Assembly (NCBI GenBank): GCA_041987545.1
Contig: JBHIWH010000005.1
Coordinates: 186,001 to 250,000, forward strand
DNA: 64,000 nucleotides
From: JAJRXR01 sp041987545
Lineage (GTDB): Bacteria; Planctomycetota; Phycisphaerae; Phycisphaerales; UBA1924
Direction: 5' to 3'
Each line of letters begins with the position of its first letter. Positions within the stretch are counted from its first letter, which is position 1. The notes beneath the pieces were generated by a model that did not search any database, was not told the origin of the DNA, and saw only the letters and a program-made list of their open reading frames with translations. The translations under genes and the position numbers were made by a program. Below are positions 24,592 to 33,909 of this stretch, piece by piece.

Positions 24592-25271
24592 GCGAGCAGG
24601 CATCCGTCGCCGGCTGGACGCGCGAGCAGATGGCCCAGCGCCTGGCGCGGGACATCCCGAACGGGTCGTACGTCAACCTGGGCATCGGCATCCCGGAGCT
24701 GGTCGCCAGGTTCGTGCCCGACGACCGGACCTTGGTGTACCACACCGAGAACGGCCTGCTGGGCATGGGCCCGTCGCCCGAGGAGGGCGAGCAGGACCCC
24801 GAGCTGATCAACGCCGGCAAGCGGTACGTCACGGCAAACCCCGGGGCCGCGTTCTTTCACCACGCCGACAGCTTCGCCATGATCCGTGGCGGGCACCTGG
24901 ATCTCTCCGTCCTGGGCGCCCTGCAAGTCGCGTGCAACGGCGACCTGGCCAACTGGTCCACGGGCGAGCCGGACGCGATCCCCGCCGTCGGCGGCGCGAT
25001 GGACCTGGTCGCGGGCGTCAAGCGCGTCTACGTCATCACCCAGCATACGACCAAGACGGGCGAGCCCAAGCTCGTCGAGTCCTGCACGTACCCGCTCACC
25101 GGGCTGGGCGTCGTGGACCGGGTCTACACGGAGCTTGCCGTCATCGACGTCACGCCCGAGGGGTTCCGGCTCTTGGAGCTGGCCCCGGGCGTGAGCTTCG
25201 AGGACGTCCAGGACCGGACGGGCGCGACAGTACACCGAGTCCCTCCGGGACAGACTGAAACACCGCGATGA
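24588..25271 (+). CDS. scoB: 3-oxoacid CoA-transferase subunit B
   Basis: A 227-residue beta subunit that carries the catalytic glutamate in HTENGLLGMG. The IPNGSYVNLGIGIPELVA start and the GGAMDLVAGVKRVYVITQHTTKTGEPKLV block are family signatures. It is coupled to subunit A by a 4-base overlap and to the aminotransferase by another (25268-25271). The pair is as similar in type to PcaIJ (3-oxoadipate) as to acetoacetate transferases, so the substrate is open. Confidence 0.92.
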   Translation: MSEQASVAGWTREQMAQRLARDIPNGSYVNLGIGIPELVARFVPDDRTLVYHTENGLLGMGPSPEEGEQDPELINAGKRYVTANPGAAFFHHADSFAMIRGGHLDLSVLGALQVACNGDLANWSTGEPDAIPAVGGAMDLVAGVKRVYVITQHTTKTGEPKLVESCTYPLTGLGVVDRVYTELAVIDVTPEGFRLLELAPGVSFEDVQDRTGATVHRVPPGQTETPR

Positions 25272-26587
25272 CCACCTCAACCCAGTCCCGCAGCGCCGCG
25301 TTGTACGAGAGGGCTCAGGCGATCCTCCCCGGCGGCGTCTCCCGCAACGCCGTCCTCCGCGACCCGCACCCCCTCTACGCCGACCACGGCAGCGGGTGCC
25401 GCATCACGGACATCGAGGGCGTCACCCGCGTCGACTTCGGCAACAACATGGCCTCCCTGATCCACGGGCACGCCGACCCGGAGATCGTCCGCGCCGTCAC
25501 GGCGCAGCTGGCAAAGGGGACCGCGTTCAACCTGGCGACCGAGATCGAGATCGAGTACGCCGAGCACCTCCGCGATCGGAACCCGGCGTTCGAGCGGATC
25601 CGGTTCGTCAACTCGGGGACCGAGGCGATCATGGTCGGCATCAAGGCCGCCCGCGCGTTCACCGGGCGCCCGATGATCGCCAAGGCCGAGGGCGCCTACC
25701 ACGGCGGGTACGACTACGTCGAGGTCTCCCAGACGCCCAAGCCCGACAACTGGGGCGACGAGGCCTCGCCCGGGCTCGTCCCCCTGGTCCACGGCACGCC
25801 GCGGACCGCCGTCGAGTCGGTCGTCGTCATCCCCTTCAACAACATCGAGCGCTCCATCGCCCTGCTGGACGCCCGCAAGGACGAGCTGGCGTGCGTCGTC
25901 CTGGACCTGATGCCCCACCGCGTCGGGCTCAACGCCGCCGATCCCGAGTACGTCCGGGCGCTCCGCGACTGGTCCGCCGACAACGGCGTCCTGCTCGTCC
26001 TCGACGAGGTCATCACCTTCCGCTCCACGCACTCGGGCCTGCAGGGGACCTACGGGATCACGCCCGACGTGACGGCCCTGGGCAAGATGATCGGCGGCGG
26101 ATTCCCCGTCGGCGCCGTCGCCGGGCGCGCCGAGGTCATGGAGGTGCTCAACCCTCGCTCGCCCAGGTACCTGTTCCCGCACTCGGGAACGTACTCGGCC
26201 AACCCGATCTCCATGTCCGCCGGGCTGGCGGCCATGCGGCGCTTCGACGAGCCGGCGGTCCAGAGGCTCAACGCACTCGCAGACCGCGCCAAGGCCGGTA
26301 TCCAGACCGCCATCGACCAGACCGGCGCCCGCGCGTCGATCACGGGCGCCGGCTCCATGTTCCGCATCCACATGAAGGGCACGCCCCCGCGGACCTACCG
26401 CGAGGCGTACTGCTCCCCCGACGAGAACGCCCGACTCGCCCACCTGCTCGGGCACCTGTTCGACGACGGGATCATCATGATCAACTCGTGCTCGGCCGCC
26501 CTCTCGACGCCCATGACCGAGGACGACATCGACACCCTCGTCGCCTCGATGCGATCGGGTCTCGAGAAGATCGCGTCGTTGCCCTGA
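25268..26587 (+). CDS. Class III aminotransferase, glutamate-1-semialdehyde aminomutase-like
   Basis: A 439-residue PLP enzyme of the class III aminotransferase family. The PLP lysine lies in LGKMIGGGFPVGAVAGR, preceded by LLVLDEVITFRSTHSGLQ; NSGTEAIMVGIKAARAFTGR is the phosphate-binding region. It resembles GSA aminomutase, but the operon has no tetrapyrrole genes. Enzymes of this group include acyl-CoA beta-transaminases known from lysine fermentation clusters, so transamination of a beta-amino acid or its CoA ester is the best guess from context. It overlaps scoB by 4 bases and ends 22 bases before the facing thiolase gene. Confidence 0.85.
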   Translation: MTTSTQSRSAALYERAQAILPGGVSRNAVLRDPHPLYADHGSGCRITDIEGVTRVDFGNNMASLIHGHADPEIVRAVTAQLAKGTAFNLATEIEIEYAEHLRDRNPAFERIRFVNSGTEAIMVGIKAARAFTGRPMIAKAEGAYHGGYDYVEVSQTPKPDNWGDEASPGLVPLVHGTPRTAVESVVVIPFNNIERSIALLDARKDELACVVLDLMPHRVGLNAADPEYVRALRDWSADNGVLLVLDEVITFRSTHSGLQGTYGITPDVTALGKMIGGGFPVGAVAGRAEVMEVLNPRSPRYLFPHSGTYSANPISMSAGLAAMRRFDEPAVQRLNALADRAKAGIQTAIDQTGARASITGAGSMFRIHMKGTPPRTYREAYCSPDENARLAHLLGHLFDDGIIMINSCSAALSTPMTEDDIDTLVASMRSGLEKIASLP

Positions 26588-26609
26588 GCCGGCGCCCGGG
26601 GGCGCGCCG

Positions 26610-27812
26610 TCACGCCCCCTCGAGCACGGTCGCCAGACCCTGCCCCACGCCCACGCACAGCGCCGCGACGCCGCGGTCGGCGCCTCGCCGCCGCATCTCG
26701 TGCGCGAGCGTCGCCGCGAGCCTTGCCCCGCTCGCCCCGAGGGGGTGCCCGATCGCGATCGCGCCGCCGTTGACGTTTAGCCGGTCCTCGTCGAGCGACA
26801 GCTCGCGCGCGCATGCGACGGACTGGGCCGCGAAGGCCTCGTTGATCTCGAACAGGTCGATGTCCCTCGTGGAGAGCCCGGCCCGGTCCAGCGCCCTGCG
26901 GACCGCCGGCACCGGCCCCATGCCCATAAACGCGGGATCGACGCCCGCCGATGCGCTCGCCCCGACATAGGCCAGCGGCTCGAGGCCCAGCGACCGGGCC
27001 CGTTCGGCCTCCACGACGAGCAGGGCCGCGGCGCCGTCGTTGATCCCCGAGGAGTTCCCGGCCGTCACCGTCCCCTTCTCGTCCGAGGCGAACACGGGGC
27101 GCAGCTTCGCGAGCGTCTCGAGGCTCGTGTCGGGCCGCGGGTGCTCGTCGGTGTCCACGACGACCGGGTCGCCCCGGCGCTGCGGGATCTGGACCGGGAC
27201 CAGCTCGTCGGCGAATCGCCCGGCCTCGTGGGCCGCCGCCCAGCGCCGCTGGCTCCGCAGGGCGAACGCGTCCTGGTCCTCGCGGCTGATCCCGTGCCGA
27301 CGCGCCACGTTCTCCGCCGTCTCGCCCATCGAGTACGGGTGATAGAGCGCCGACAGCTTGGGGTTGACGAACCGCCACCCGATCGACGTGTCCTCGATCG
27401 TCTGGGTCCGCCCGTACGCGCTGTCGGCCTTGCTCAGCACGTACGGGGCCCGGCTCATGGACTCGACGCCCCCCGCGATGAACACGTCGCCGTGACCCGC
27501 CTCGATCAGCCTCGCCGCGATGTTGACGGCCTCGAGTCCCGACGCGCACAGCCGGTTGACCGTCGCGCCCGGGACCGTCTCTGGCAGCCCGGCGAGCAGC
27601 GCCGCCATCCGGGCCACGTTCCGGTTGTCCTCGCCCGCCTGGTTCGTGGCGCCCAGGTACACGTCGTCGATCAGGACGGGATCGATGCCCGAGCGATCAA
27701 CGACGGTTCGGATGACGTGGGCGGCGAGGTCGTCCGGGCGGACCGACGCGAGGGCTCCCCCGTGCCGACCGAACGGGGTCCGCAAGGCGGTGATGATCGC
27801 GGCACGTCGCAC
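26610..27812 (-). CDS. Thiolase, beta-ketoadipyl-CoA thiolase-like
   Basis: A 400-residue thiolase. The acylated Cys lies in NRLCASGLEAVN, the catalytic His in GGAIAIGHPLGASGAR and the second Cys in LCVGVGQG; FEINEAFAAQ is present. The segment TIEDTSIGWRFVNPKL followed by SMGETAENVARRHGI resembles PcaF/PaaJ, which cleave 3-oxoadipyl-CoA to succinyl-CoA and acetyl-CoA. I used the GTG at 27812, where homology begins; an in-frame ATG at 27860 is possible, and neither has a well-placed ribosome site. It faces the KamA-like operon and could cleave the beta-ketoacyl-CoA made there. Confidence 0.9.
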   Translation of the reverse strand: MRRAAIITALRTPFGRHGGALASVRPDDLAAHVIRTVVDRSGIDPVLIDDVYLGATNQAGEDNRNVARMAALLAGLPETVPGATVNRLCASGLEAVNIAARLIEAGHGDVFIAGGVESMSRAPYVLSKADSAYGRTQTIEDTSIGWRFVNPKLSALYHPYSMGETAENVARRHGISREDQDAFALRSQRRWAAAHEAGRFADELVPVQIPQRRGDPVVVDTDEHPRPDTSLETLAKLRPVFASDEKGTVTAGNSSGINDGAAALLVVEAERARSLGLEPLAYVGASASAGVDPAFMGMGPVPAVRRALDRAGLSTRDIDLFEINEAFAAQSVACARELSLDEDRLNVNGGAIAIGHPLGASGARLAATLAHEMRRRGADRGVAALCVGVGQGLATVLEGA

Positions 27813-27913
27813 GCCAGATGATAGCGCCGGGCGGCCGCCTCCTCGTTCCGTCCTGTGCAATACTCGGGCGGCGAGGAGGGTGCTCCGGTGTGTCTCCCTC
27901 GCCGAGCCATCCC

Positions 27914-28279
27914 ATGAATATCCAGATCAAGCGAATCTACGATGAGCCCGCTCTGGAGGACGGCTTCCGCGTCCTGGTCGATCGCCTCTGGCCCCGGGCG
28001 ATGAGCAAGGTCCGGGCGGCGCTGGACCGCTGGGACAAGGATGTCGCGCCGAGCACCGAGCTTCGCAAGCGGTTCCACGCCGCCCCCGAGGCCTGGACGG
28101 AGTTCCGCCGCGAGTACGTCCGAGAGCTCCGCGCAAACCCGGACGCGGTCGAGGCCCTGCTGGCCGCGGTCGAGTCCAGCGGCAAGGGAACGCTGACCCT
28201 GCTCTACGCCTCCCGTGACGAGTCCCGCAACCACGCCCTCGTGCTGCGGGATCACCTGGACGACACGGCCGGCCGGTGA
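27914..28279 (+). CDS. DUF488 family protein
   Basis: A 121-residue cytosolic protein of the DUF488 family. It has the family start IQIKRIYDEPALEDGFRVLVDRLWPR and the later LLYASRDESRNHALVLRDHL. The domain has no established function. The ATG at 27914 begins directly at the conserved strand; the ribosome site is poor. It is divergent from the thiolase gene and 93 bases ahead of the peroxiredoxin, with which it may be transcribed. Confidence 0.85.
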   Translation: MNIQIKRIYDEPALEDGFRVLVDRLWPRAMSKVRAALDRWDKDVAPSTELRKRFHAAPEAWTEFRREYVRELRANPDAVEALLAAVESSGKGTLTLLYASRDESRNHALVLRDHLDDTAGR

Positions 28280-28372
28280 CGCCGCGCCGGCGCCCCCAGA
28301 ATCTCGGATTCGATGGCTCTCTCGCCCCCCCGCCCGCGCCTGTCCGGGTGGCAGACCCAGCGAGGAGCACGC

Positions 28373-29005
28373 ATGACCATCCACATCGGCCAGACGGCCC
28401 CCGACTTCACCCAGGACTCGACCCAGGGACAGATCCGGTTCCACTCATGGCTCGGTGACTCCTGGGGCGTCCTCTTCAGCCACCCGAAGGACTTCACCCC
28501 CGTCTGCACGACCGAACTCGGCCGCGCCGCCAGGCTCGAGCCCGAGTTCGAGAAGCGCAACTGCAAGATCATCGGCCTCAGCTGCGACAGCGTGGACGAC
28601 CACCGCCGCTGGGCGAAGGACATCGAGGAGACCCAGGGCGCGGCCCCGGGCTTCCCGCTGCTCGCGGACCCCCAGGGTGAAGTCGCACGACTCTACGGCA
28701 TGATCCCGCCCGACGCGGCGGACACCATGACCGTCCGAAACGTCTTCATCATCGCCCCCGACAAGAAGATCAAGCTCATCCTGACCTACCCGGCCAGCAC
28801 CGGCCGCAACTTCGACGAGCTCCTGCGCGCGCTCGACTCGCTCCAGCTGACCGCCGAGCACAAGCTGGCGACTCCGGCCGATTGGCAGCGGGGCGATGAC
28901 TGCATCATCATCCCCTCGGTCGGCGACGAGGAGGCCGCACGCAGCTTCCCGGGCTATACCCAGATCAAGCCCTACCTCCGGACCACGTCGGCGCCGGCCC
29001 GCTGA
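28373..29005 (+). CDS. Peroxiredoxin, 1-Cys (Prx6) type
   Basis: A 210-residue peroxidase reducing hydrogen peroxide and organic hydroperoxides. The peroxidatic Cys is in FTPVCTTELG, with the conserved Arg further on in MTVRNVFIIAP. The long C-terminal part (HKLATPADWQRGDDCIIIPSVGDEEA) is that of the Prx6/1-Cys group; the resolving Cys of 2-Cys enzymes is missing, so an outside thiol is needed. GAGGAG lies 5 bases before the ATG. A strong hairpin follows its stop codon. Confidence 0.93.
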   Translation: MTIHIGQTAPDFTQDSTQGQIRFHSWLGDSWGVLFSHPKDFTPVCTTELGRAARLEPEFEKRNCKIIGLSCDSVDDHRRWAKDIEETQGAAPGFPLLADPQGEVARLYGMIPPDAADTMTVRNVFIIAPDKKIKLILTYPASTGRNFDELLRALDSLQLTAEHKLATPADWQRGDDCIIIPSVGDEEAARSFPGYTQIKPYLRTTSAPAR

Positions 29006-29037
29006 GTCTCCCGCGCCGTCCGCCGCACAACGAAGAC

Positions 29038-29064
29038 GGCCCCCGCTCACGCCGAGCGGGGGCC
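29038..29064. terminator. Bidirectional hairpin between convergent genes
   Basis: A perfect 11-bp stem GGCCCCCGCTC / GAGCGGGGGCC with an ACGCC loop, between the ends of the peroxiredoxin and the facing protease gene. No real T-run follows on either strand, so it is a weak or factor-assisted terminator. Confidence 0.65.
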
Positions 29065-29092
29065 GCGAAAGTTCACCGGATTGAGGCGGGGC

Positions 29093-31153
29093 TCACGGGC
29101 AGCCGGCGCCGAACGAGGCCATGAAGGCGAGGACGTCGGAGAAGTCCCAGACGCCGAAGCTGGGCGCCAGGTCGGCCACCGGGTCCTGGTCGTTGAAGGC
29201 CTGCAGGAAGACGAGCACGTCGGAGAAGTTCAGGACGCCGTAGGGCGACGAGAGGTCCGCCGGGCACTCGGCGATCGTGATCGTGCCGATGCTCGAGACC
29301 CAGTCGTTGGCCGGGTCCACGTCGTCGGAGGCGTCGGCGATGATCCCGACGTAGTAGGTCCCGGGGGGGATGTCGGTAGGGATCTGCCGGATCGAGTTGG
29401 TGCTGAGGGTCGCACCGCCGGAGAGGCCCGAGTACACCTGGGTCCCCAACGCGTAGTCGCCGGTGGAGATGAAGTTGTTGGTCGAGAGGCGGAAGTCAAC
29501 CGAGATCGAGTTGGACGGGTCGCCGCCCTGGTTGGAGACGATGAACGACACTCGGAGGTTCTCGCCCGGGTTGTACACGTCTGCCGGGGCGCTGGCGGAC
29601 CGCGCGTCCAGGTCCGCGACGCCCTGCACCGTGACCGGGAACGAGTCCCAGCCCTCGGTGTTGTCGTTCCCGGTGATGCCGTCGTTGCCCGAGTCGAGCA
29701 GCACACCCAGGTAGTAGTTGCCGGAGGGCGTGTTCAGCGGGATGCTCACGCTGTGCGGGTTGATGTGCACGTTCTGCACCGCGGCGTAGTTGAAGGTGTA
29801 GCTGTACAGGCCGCCCAGGTTGGTGTCGCTGGTCGAGATGAAGTCGTTGGTGGACAGGTAGTGGCGGAAGTAGTACGTGTCGTTGGCGGGGTTGGCGTTG
29901 GTGGGGTTGGGGGCGTCGAACTCGCCGGTGATCGTGCTGCCGGCGGTGATGGCGCTGGACGAGTACCGGGCCTGGAGGGCCTGGAGGTCGAACGTGGCGC
30001 CGCGAGAGCCGTTCTCGAAGTCCTGCATGTAGTCCTTCCACGCCTCCCACATCTTGACGTAGCGCCCGACGTCGTCGCGGTTGGAGTTGGAGCAGACGCC
30101 GAGCACGAAGCGGCTGCCGTCGTCGATGATGTACGCGCCGGAGCCGGACATGCCGCCCCAGACGGTGTCGAAGCACCCGCCGCCCGTGTCCAGTTGGAGC
30201 TGGTTGCCGGGGCAGGAGTCGAAGTCGCCGGCCCAGGTGTACATGTCACGCCCGTTGTGCAGGCCGCCACCGCAGCCCTCGGAGGGGTAGCTGGCGTTGT
30301 TGTAGGTGCCAGTCGGGCACCCGGTCATCCACTGCCAGCCGAACCAGCCGGTCAGCATGCCGACGGCCCGGGTGACGCGGATCAGGCCCATGTCCCAGTC
30401 GAAGCTGCCGTTCACCGTCCAGCCGGTCCACGAGCCGAACTGCGTGCCGCGGGCCTCGCCCCAGTTCTCGGAGAACTCGTTGGTGGCGCCCACGCCGTCC
30501 CAGCCGGGGTAGACCCAGATCTCCTCGGCCCAGTCGTTGATGACGACGCCGTTGGGCGTGCGTGCATAGACGCAGTGCCCGGCGGTCAGCACGGTCTCGG
30601 CGTCGGCCATGGTGCCCGAGGCGACGTAGAACCGGTTGTTCCCGCCCGAGTCCACGAACCGCATCACGAGCTTGACGTTCATCCTCCAGGGGAACCCGCC
30701 CGGATCGAACACCTCGCTCATCGTGCCGAACCCGCGGGGGGACAGGTCGTCGAACGACTCGGCGAGGTCGGCGCCGTTGAACCCGGGCGCCTGACCACCG
30801 GCCGCCCGAGTGGTCGCGTGGGTCGGCAGCAGCGTCTCGACACCCGTCAGCGCGTCGTAGAACACAGGTGCGCCGGTGTCCCCGGCCTCATTGCTCGGCG
30901 GGATCTCCAGGGCAAGGGGCATCGGCATCGGCTCGATCTGATCGATCGGCGGGTGCGGGCGACGCAGCCGCGCCGGCTCGGCCGGGCCGAACGGCGCGAT
31001 GTTCTGGTCGTTGACCTGGACCGCTTCGGCGCTGGCGGCGCTGGCCGCCGGCTGGGACGCGCGGTCGATCTGCGCCGGGCCGGCGGCGACCGCCGTGCCC
31101 GACAGGACCATCAACGACACGATGCTCAGGGACGCGGTCTTCCTCGTATTCAT
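29093..31153 (-). CDS. Secreted trypsin-like serine protease with CARDB repeats and dockerin-like tail
   Basis: A 686-residue exported protein with a signal peptide (SLSIVSLMVLSGTAVAA). The protease domain has the S1 His in TVLTAGHCVYA and the Ser in WGGMSGSGAYI (GMSGSG instead of GDSGG), so it belongs to the V8/glutamyl-endopeptidase-like branch; the Asp is probably in the FDWDMGLIRV segment. Two CARDB-type beta repeats follow (about residues 400-620, each with FxxSTNDFISTSD-like strands). The C-terminus holds two DFSDVLAF repeats ending FGAGCP, matching the tail of the protein at 7-1719. It is downstream of the prolyl-oligopeptidase gene on the same strand. Confidence 0.88.
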   Translation of the reverse strand: MNTRKTASLSIVSLMVLSGTAVAAGPAQIDRASQPAASAASAEAVQVNDQNIAPFGPAEPARLRRPHPPIDQIEPMPMPLALEIPPSNEAGDTGAPVFYDALTGVETLLPTHATTRAAGGQAPGFNGADLAESFDDLSPRGFGTMSEVFDPGGFPWRMNVKLVMRFVDSGGNNRFYVASGTMADAETVLTAGHCVYARTPNGVVINDWAEEIWVYPGWDGVGATNEFSENWGEARGTQFGSWTGWTVNGSFDWDMGLIRVTRAVGMLTGWFGWQWMTGCPTGTYNNASYPSEGCGGGLHNGRDMYTWAGDFDSCPGNQLQLDTGGGCFDTVWGGMSGSGAYIIDDGSRFVLGVCSNSNRDDVGRYVKMWEAWKDYMQDFENGSRGATFDLQALQARYSSSAITAGSTITGEFDAPNPTNANPANDTYYFRHYLSTNDFISTSDTNLGGLYSYTFNYAAVQNVHINPHSVSIPLNTPSGNYYLGVLLDSGNDGITGNDNTEGWDSFPVTVQGVADLDARSASAPADVYNPGENLRVSFIVSNQGGDPSNSISVDFRLSTNNFISTGDYALGTQVYSGLSGGATLSTNSIRQIPTDIPPGTYYVGIIADASDDVDPANDWVSSIGTITIAECPADLSSPYGVLNFSDVLVFLQAFNDQDPVADLAPSFGVWDFSDVLAFMASFGAGCP

Positions 31154-31326
31154 GGCGGAATCTCCCGGTTTCGCGAGTTCTCGGTTCGCCCCGTCGGCCT
31201 CACCACGGGCCTCGGGGGTCGTTCTCCGAGGCCCCGCCCGCCCCCGGCCTTCTGCCGGGACGAGCGCCTCATGGGCCTCGCGAGGGATCTGCGCCGTCGT
31301 CGGCGATCTCTCAGCGATTTGCGAAT

Positions 31327-33909
31327 CTAGGGGAGTTGGGGCGCCGCGGGGGCTCTCAGGTGCTCCTCAAACAGGGCGAAGACCCGCCGATACTCGTCCA
31401 GCCAGCTCGCCGCCTCCGTAAACGAGTGTGGCTCAATGGGATAGATCGCGACCTCCCAGTCCGTCTTCCCCAGCTCGATCAGCTTCTGGGCCAGCCGGAC
31501 CGTGTCCTGGAAGACCACGTTGTCGTCCACCATCCCGTGGCACATCAGCAGGGGGTCGGCCAGGCCCTCGGCGTGCTCGATCGGGCTCGACCGCTCGAAC
31601 GCCTCCGGGTCCAGCTCGGGCGTGTTGAGGATGTTGGAGGTGTACCCGTGGTTGTAGTGGGCCCAGTCGGTCACCGGGCGCAGGGCGGCGCCGCACGCGT
31701 ACCGCTCGGGCTCCAGGAACAACGCCATCAGCGTCATGAACCCGCCGTACGACCCGCCGTACACGCCGATGCGCTCCGGATCGACGCCGTGCGTCCCGAC
31801 CATCCAGTCGATGCCGGCGGCGAAGTCCTCCAGCTCCGGGCGGCCCATGTCGCGGTAGATCGCCGTCCGCCAGTCCCGCCCGTACCCGCTGGACGCCCGG
31901 TAGTCCATGTCGATCACGACGTAGCCCAGGCGGGCGAGCATCGAGTGGAACATCTGCTCACGAAAGTAGTAGGGCCAGGCGTCGTCCGAGTTCTGCGTGT
32001 AGCCGGCGCCGTGGACGAACACCACGCCCGGGCGTTCGCCGCTCGCCCCGTCCCACGCGCCCTCGACCGCGTACACCTTGGTCCAGATCGGGCGGCCGTG
32101 CACGCCCTCGATCTCGACGAACTCGGGTTCGACCCAGGGCAGGTCCAGGTACTCGTCGCGGACCGTATCGGTCAAGGGCCTCGGCGCGTCCCGCCCCATC
32201 ACGCTCTTGGTGTACAGCTCCGACGGCCGAGTCGCGCGCGAGGCCCGCAGCAGCACCCGCTGGCCCCCGGGCGAGAGCTCGAATGACTCGACGCTGCCCT
32301 CCACGGACGCGACAGACACGACCTGCCCGGGCCGGTCGGGGTGGACGCGCCACACGCCGTACCGGATCGGCGCCGCGACGTTGGCGACGAACACCAGGGA
32401 GCCGTCGGCGGGCGATTCCACGACCGACGACGCCTCCCACTCGCCCGCCGTCAACGCCGTCGTCTCGCCGGTCTCGGGGTCCCAGAGGTACAGATGGCTG
32501 TACCCGCTCTGCTCTGACAGGAACCAGAGCCCGCCGCCTGCTTCGCGCCAGCCGAACTCGTTGAACCGCCAGTTGATCCAGGCCTCGTCCCGCAGATGGT
32601 GGGCCGGCTCGAGCCCCGGCTCGTCGGCCGCCGGATCGATGACCGCGATCCACCGGTCCTTGTTGTCGTTGGAGCGGAACATGAGGGCCGCCAGCCGACC
32701 GTCCGGGCTCCACTCCACGCCCATCACGTTCACCGGGCGGGGCTTGGCCTTGTCCGCCGCCTCCTTGTGATCAGAACCGTCGTCTTCGTCCGCGTTGTCG
32801 CCCGCTCCGTCGGCTTCGGCCTTTTCGCCGGAGTCCCCGGTGTCACAATCCGCCGCGTCGGAGTCCTCGTTTCGCTCCTTCAGCCATGCGAGCGGGTCAT
32901 CATCGATGAGCGGCAGCGCGGCCCGGTCCAGCTCCGCCCAGGTCTCCCCACGCAAGTCAAGCAAGAACACACGCTGGTCCTCCCGCTTGTCGTAGCCGAC
33001 CTTGGGCCGCACGCGCGAGGAGTCCACATACCCCGACTCGGTGACGAACCGCGGCATCGTGTCCCGCTCCTCGTCGCCAGTGTCCTTGGCGGCGACCACG
33101 ATCATCCACGCCCCGTCGGGCGACAGGCTCCGCCGGCGCTCCTTCAGGCCCTTGGGCAGGTAGAACGGCCCCGGGACGTCGCCCGCGTCCACCCGCCGCA
33201 GCTCGCGCCGGCGATCCTCTCGCTCCTGGCGATCCTCCTGCGCGTCCCGGATCGCCTCGAAGTACCGCTCCTGCTGGCGGTCGAGGTAGTCCTTGTCCTT
33301 GTCCTCATTCTCGCGGGCCTTCTCGGGCGCCTCTTCGAAGCGCACGTCGGCCGGCTCGCTCTCCAGCCCGGTCGCCAGATCCCGCACCAGCAGCGTCCCG
33401 CCGCGGGTGAAGGCGATCCACCCCTCGTCGGCCATGAACCGGGGCGAGCGTTCGCCGGCCGTCGTCCGGGTCAGGCGCGTCTCCTCGCCCGTACCGACAC
33501 GCTTGATAAACAGGTCGCCGCCGCGGCTGAAGAGCTTCCGCTCGCGGGCCGCGTCCCAGTCGCCGCCGCGCGCGTCCGCCGAGGCCAGCTCCTCGTCCGG
33601 CACGACGACCGCGCCGCCAGAGCCCAGATCCAGCCGGTACAGGTCGTCCAGCTCCGATCCCTCGCGCTGGCGCCGGTAGTAGATGGCCTGGCCGTCGTCG
33701 GACCAGTACGCGCCCGTGGGCGAGCGGGCGATCCACCCCGGGTCACGCATGATCAGCTCGAGCGTGATCCCGCCGGTGTCCTGACCGACCCGGCGGTGCT
33801 GGGCGAGCGCCTCGGCGCCCACGCCGAGCACGACGCACGCCGCCAGCGCCCACGTGACCAGCTCAGTCCGCCGGCTCGATATCCACCCGGAGCGTCGCGT
33901 AGCCGTCAT
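31327..33909 (-). CDS. S9-family prolyl oligopeptidase/dipeptidyl peptidase, exported
   Basis: An 860-residue exported peptidase. The ATG at 33909 has GGAG 10 bases upstream and is followed by an Arg-rich signal peptide (TWALAACVVLGVGAEALA). Residues about 40-580 form a beta-propeller with SPDGxW-type repeats, interrupted by a highly acidic low-complexity insert (codons near 32750-32880). The alpha/beta-hydrolase domain has the nucleophile in YGGSYGGFMT, Asp in CHGMVDDNV and His in EPHSF. It would cut short peptides in the periplasm or outside. Its start overlaps the end of the beta-helix gene by 47 bases, so the two are probably cotranscribed. Confidence 0.92.
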   Translation of the reverse strand: MTATRRSGWISSRRTELVTWALAACVVLGVGAEALAQHRRVGQDTGGITLELIMRDPGWIARSPTGAYWSDDGQAIYYRRQREGSELDDLYRLDLGSGGAVVVPDEELASADARGGDWDAARERKLFSRGGDLFIKRVGTGEETRLTRTTAGERSPRFMADEGWIAFTRGGTLLVRDLATGLESEPADVRFEEAPEKARENEDKDKDYLDRQQERYFEAIRDAQEDRQEREDRRRELRRVDAGDVPGPFYLPKGLKERRRSLSPDGAWMIVVAAKDTGDEERDTMPRFVTESGYVDSSRVRPKVGYDKREDQRVFLLDLRGETWAELDRAALPLIDDDPLAWLKERNEDSDAADCDTGDSGEKAEADGAGDNADEDDGSDHKEAADKAKPRPVNVMGVEWSPDGRLAALMFRSNDNKDRWIAVIDPAADEPGLEPAHHLRDEAWINWRFNEFGWREAGGGLWFLSEQSGYSHLYLWDPETGETTALTAGEWEASSVVESPADGSLVFVANVAAPIRYGVWRVHPDRPGQVVSVASVEGSVESFELSPGGQRVLLRASRATRPSELYTKSVMGRDAPRPLTDTVRDEYLDLPWVEPEFVEIEGVHGRPIWTKVYAVEGAWDGASGERPGVVFVHGAGYTQNSDDAWPYYFREQMFHSMLARLGYVVIDMDYRASSGYGRDWRTAIYRDMGRPELEDFAAGIDWMVGTHGVDPERIGVYGGSYGGFMTLMALFLEPERYACGAALRPVTDWAHYNHGYTSNILNTPELDPEAFERSSPIEHAEGLADPLLMCHGMVDDNVVFQDTVRLAQKLIELGKTDWEVAIYPIEPHSFTEAASWLDEYRRVFALFEEHLRAPAAPQLP

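Noticed and set aside
25268..26587. Annotating the aminotransferase as glutamate-1-semialdehyde aminomutase (hemL)
   Set aside because: The resemblance is at family level, and the coupled genes have nothing to do with tetrapyrroles.
23881..27812. Reading scoAB plus the PcaF-like thiolase as a beta-ketoadipate pathway for aromatics
   Set aside because: No protocatechuate or catechol ring-cleavage genes are present, the kynurenine genes here lead to 4-oxalocrotonate instead of 3-oxoadipate, and scoAB is coupled to an aminomutase and an aminotransferase.
31207..31234. Hairpin with a 9-bp stem GGGCCTCGG / CCGAGGCCC
   Set aside because: It lies between two minus-strand genes but has a 10-base loop and no T-run, so it is not convincing as a terminator; GC-rich inverted repeats of this size are expected by chance.
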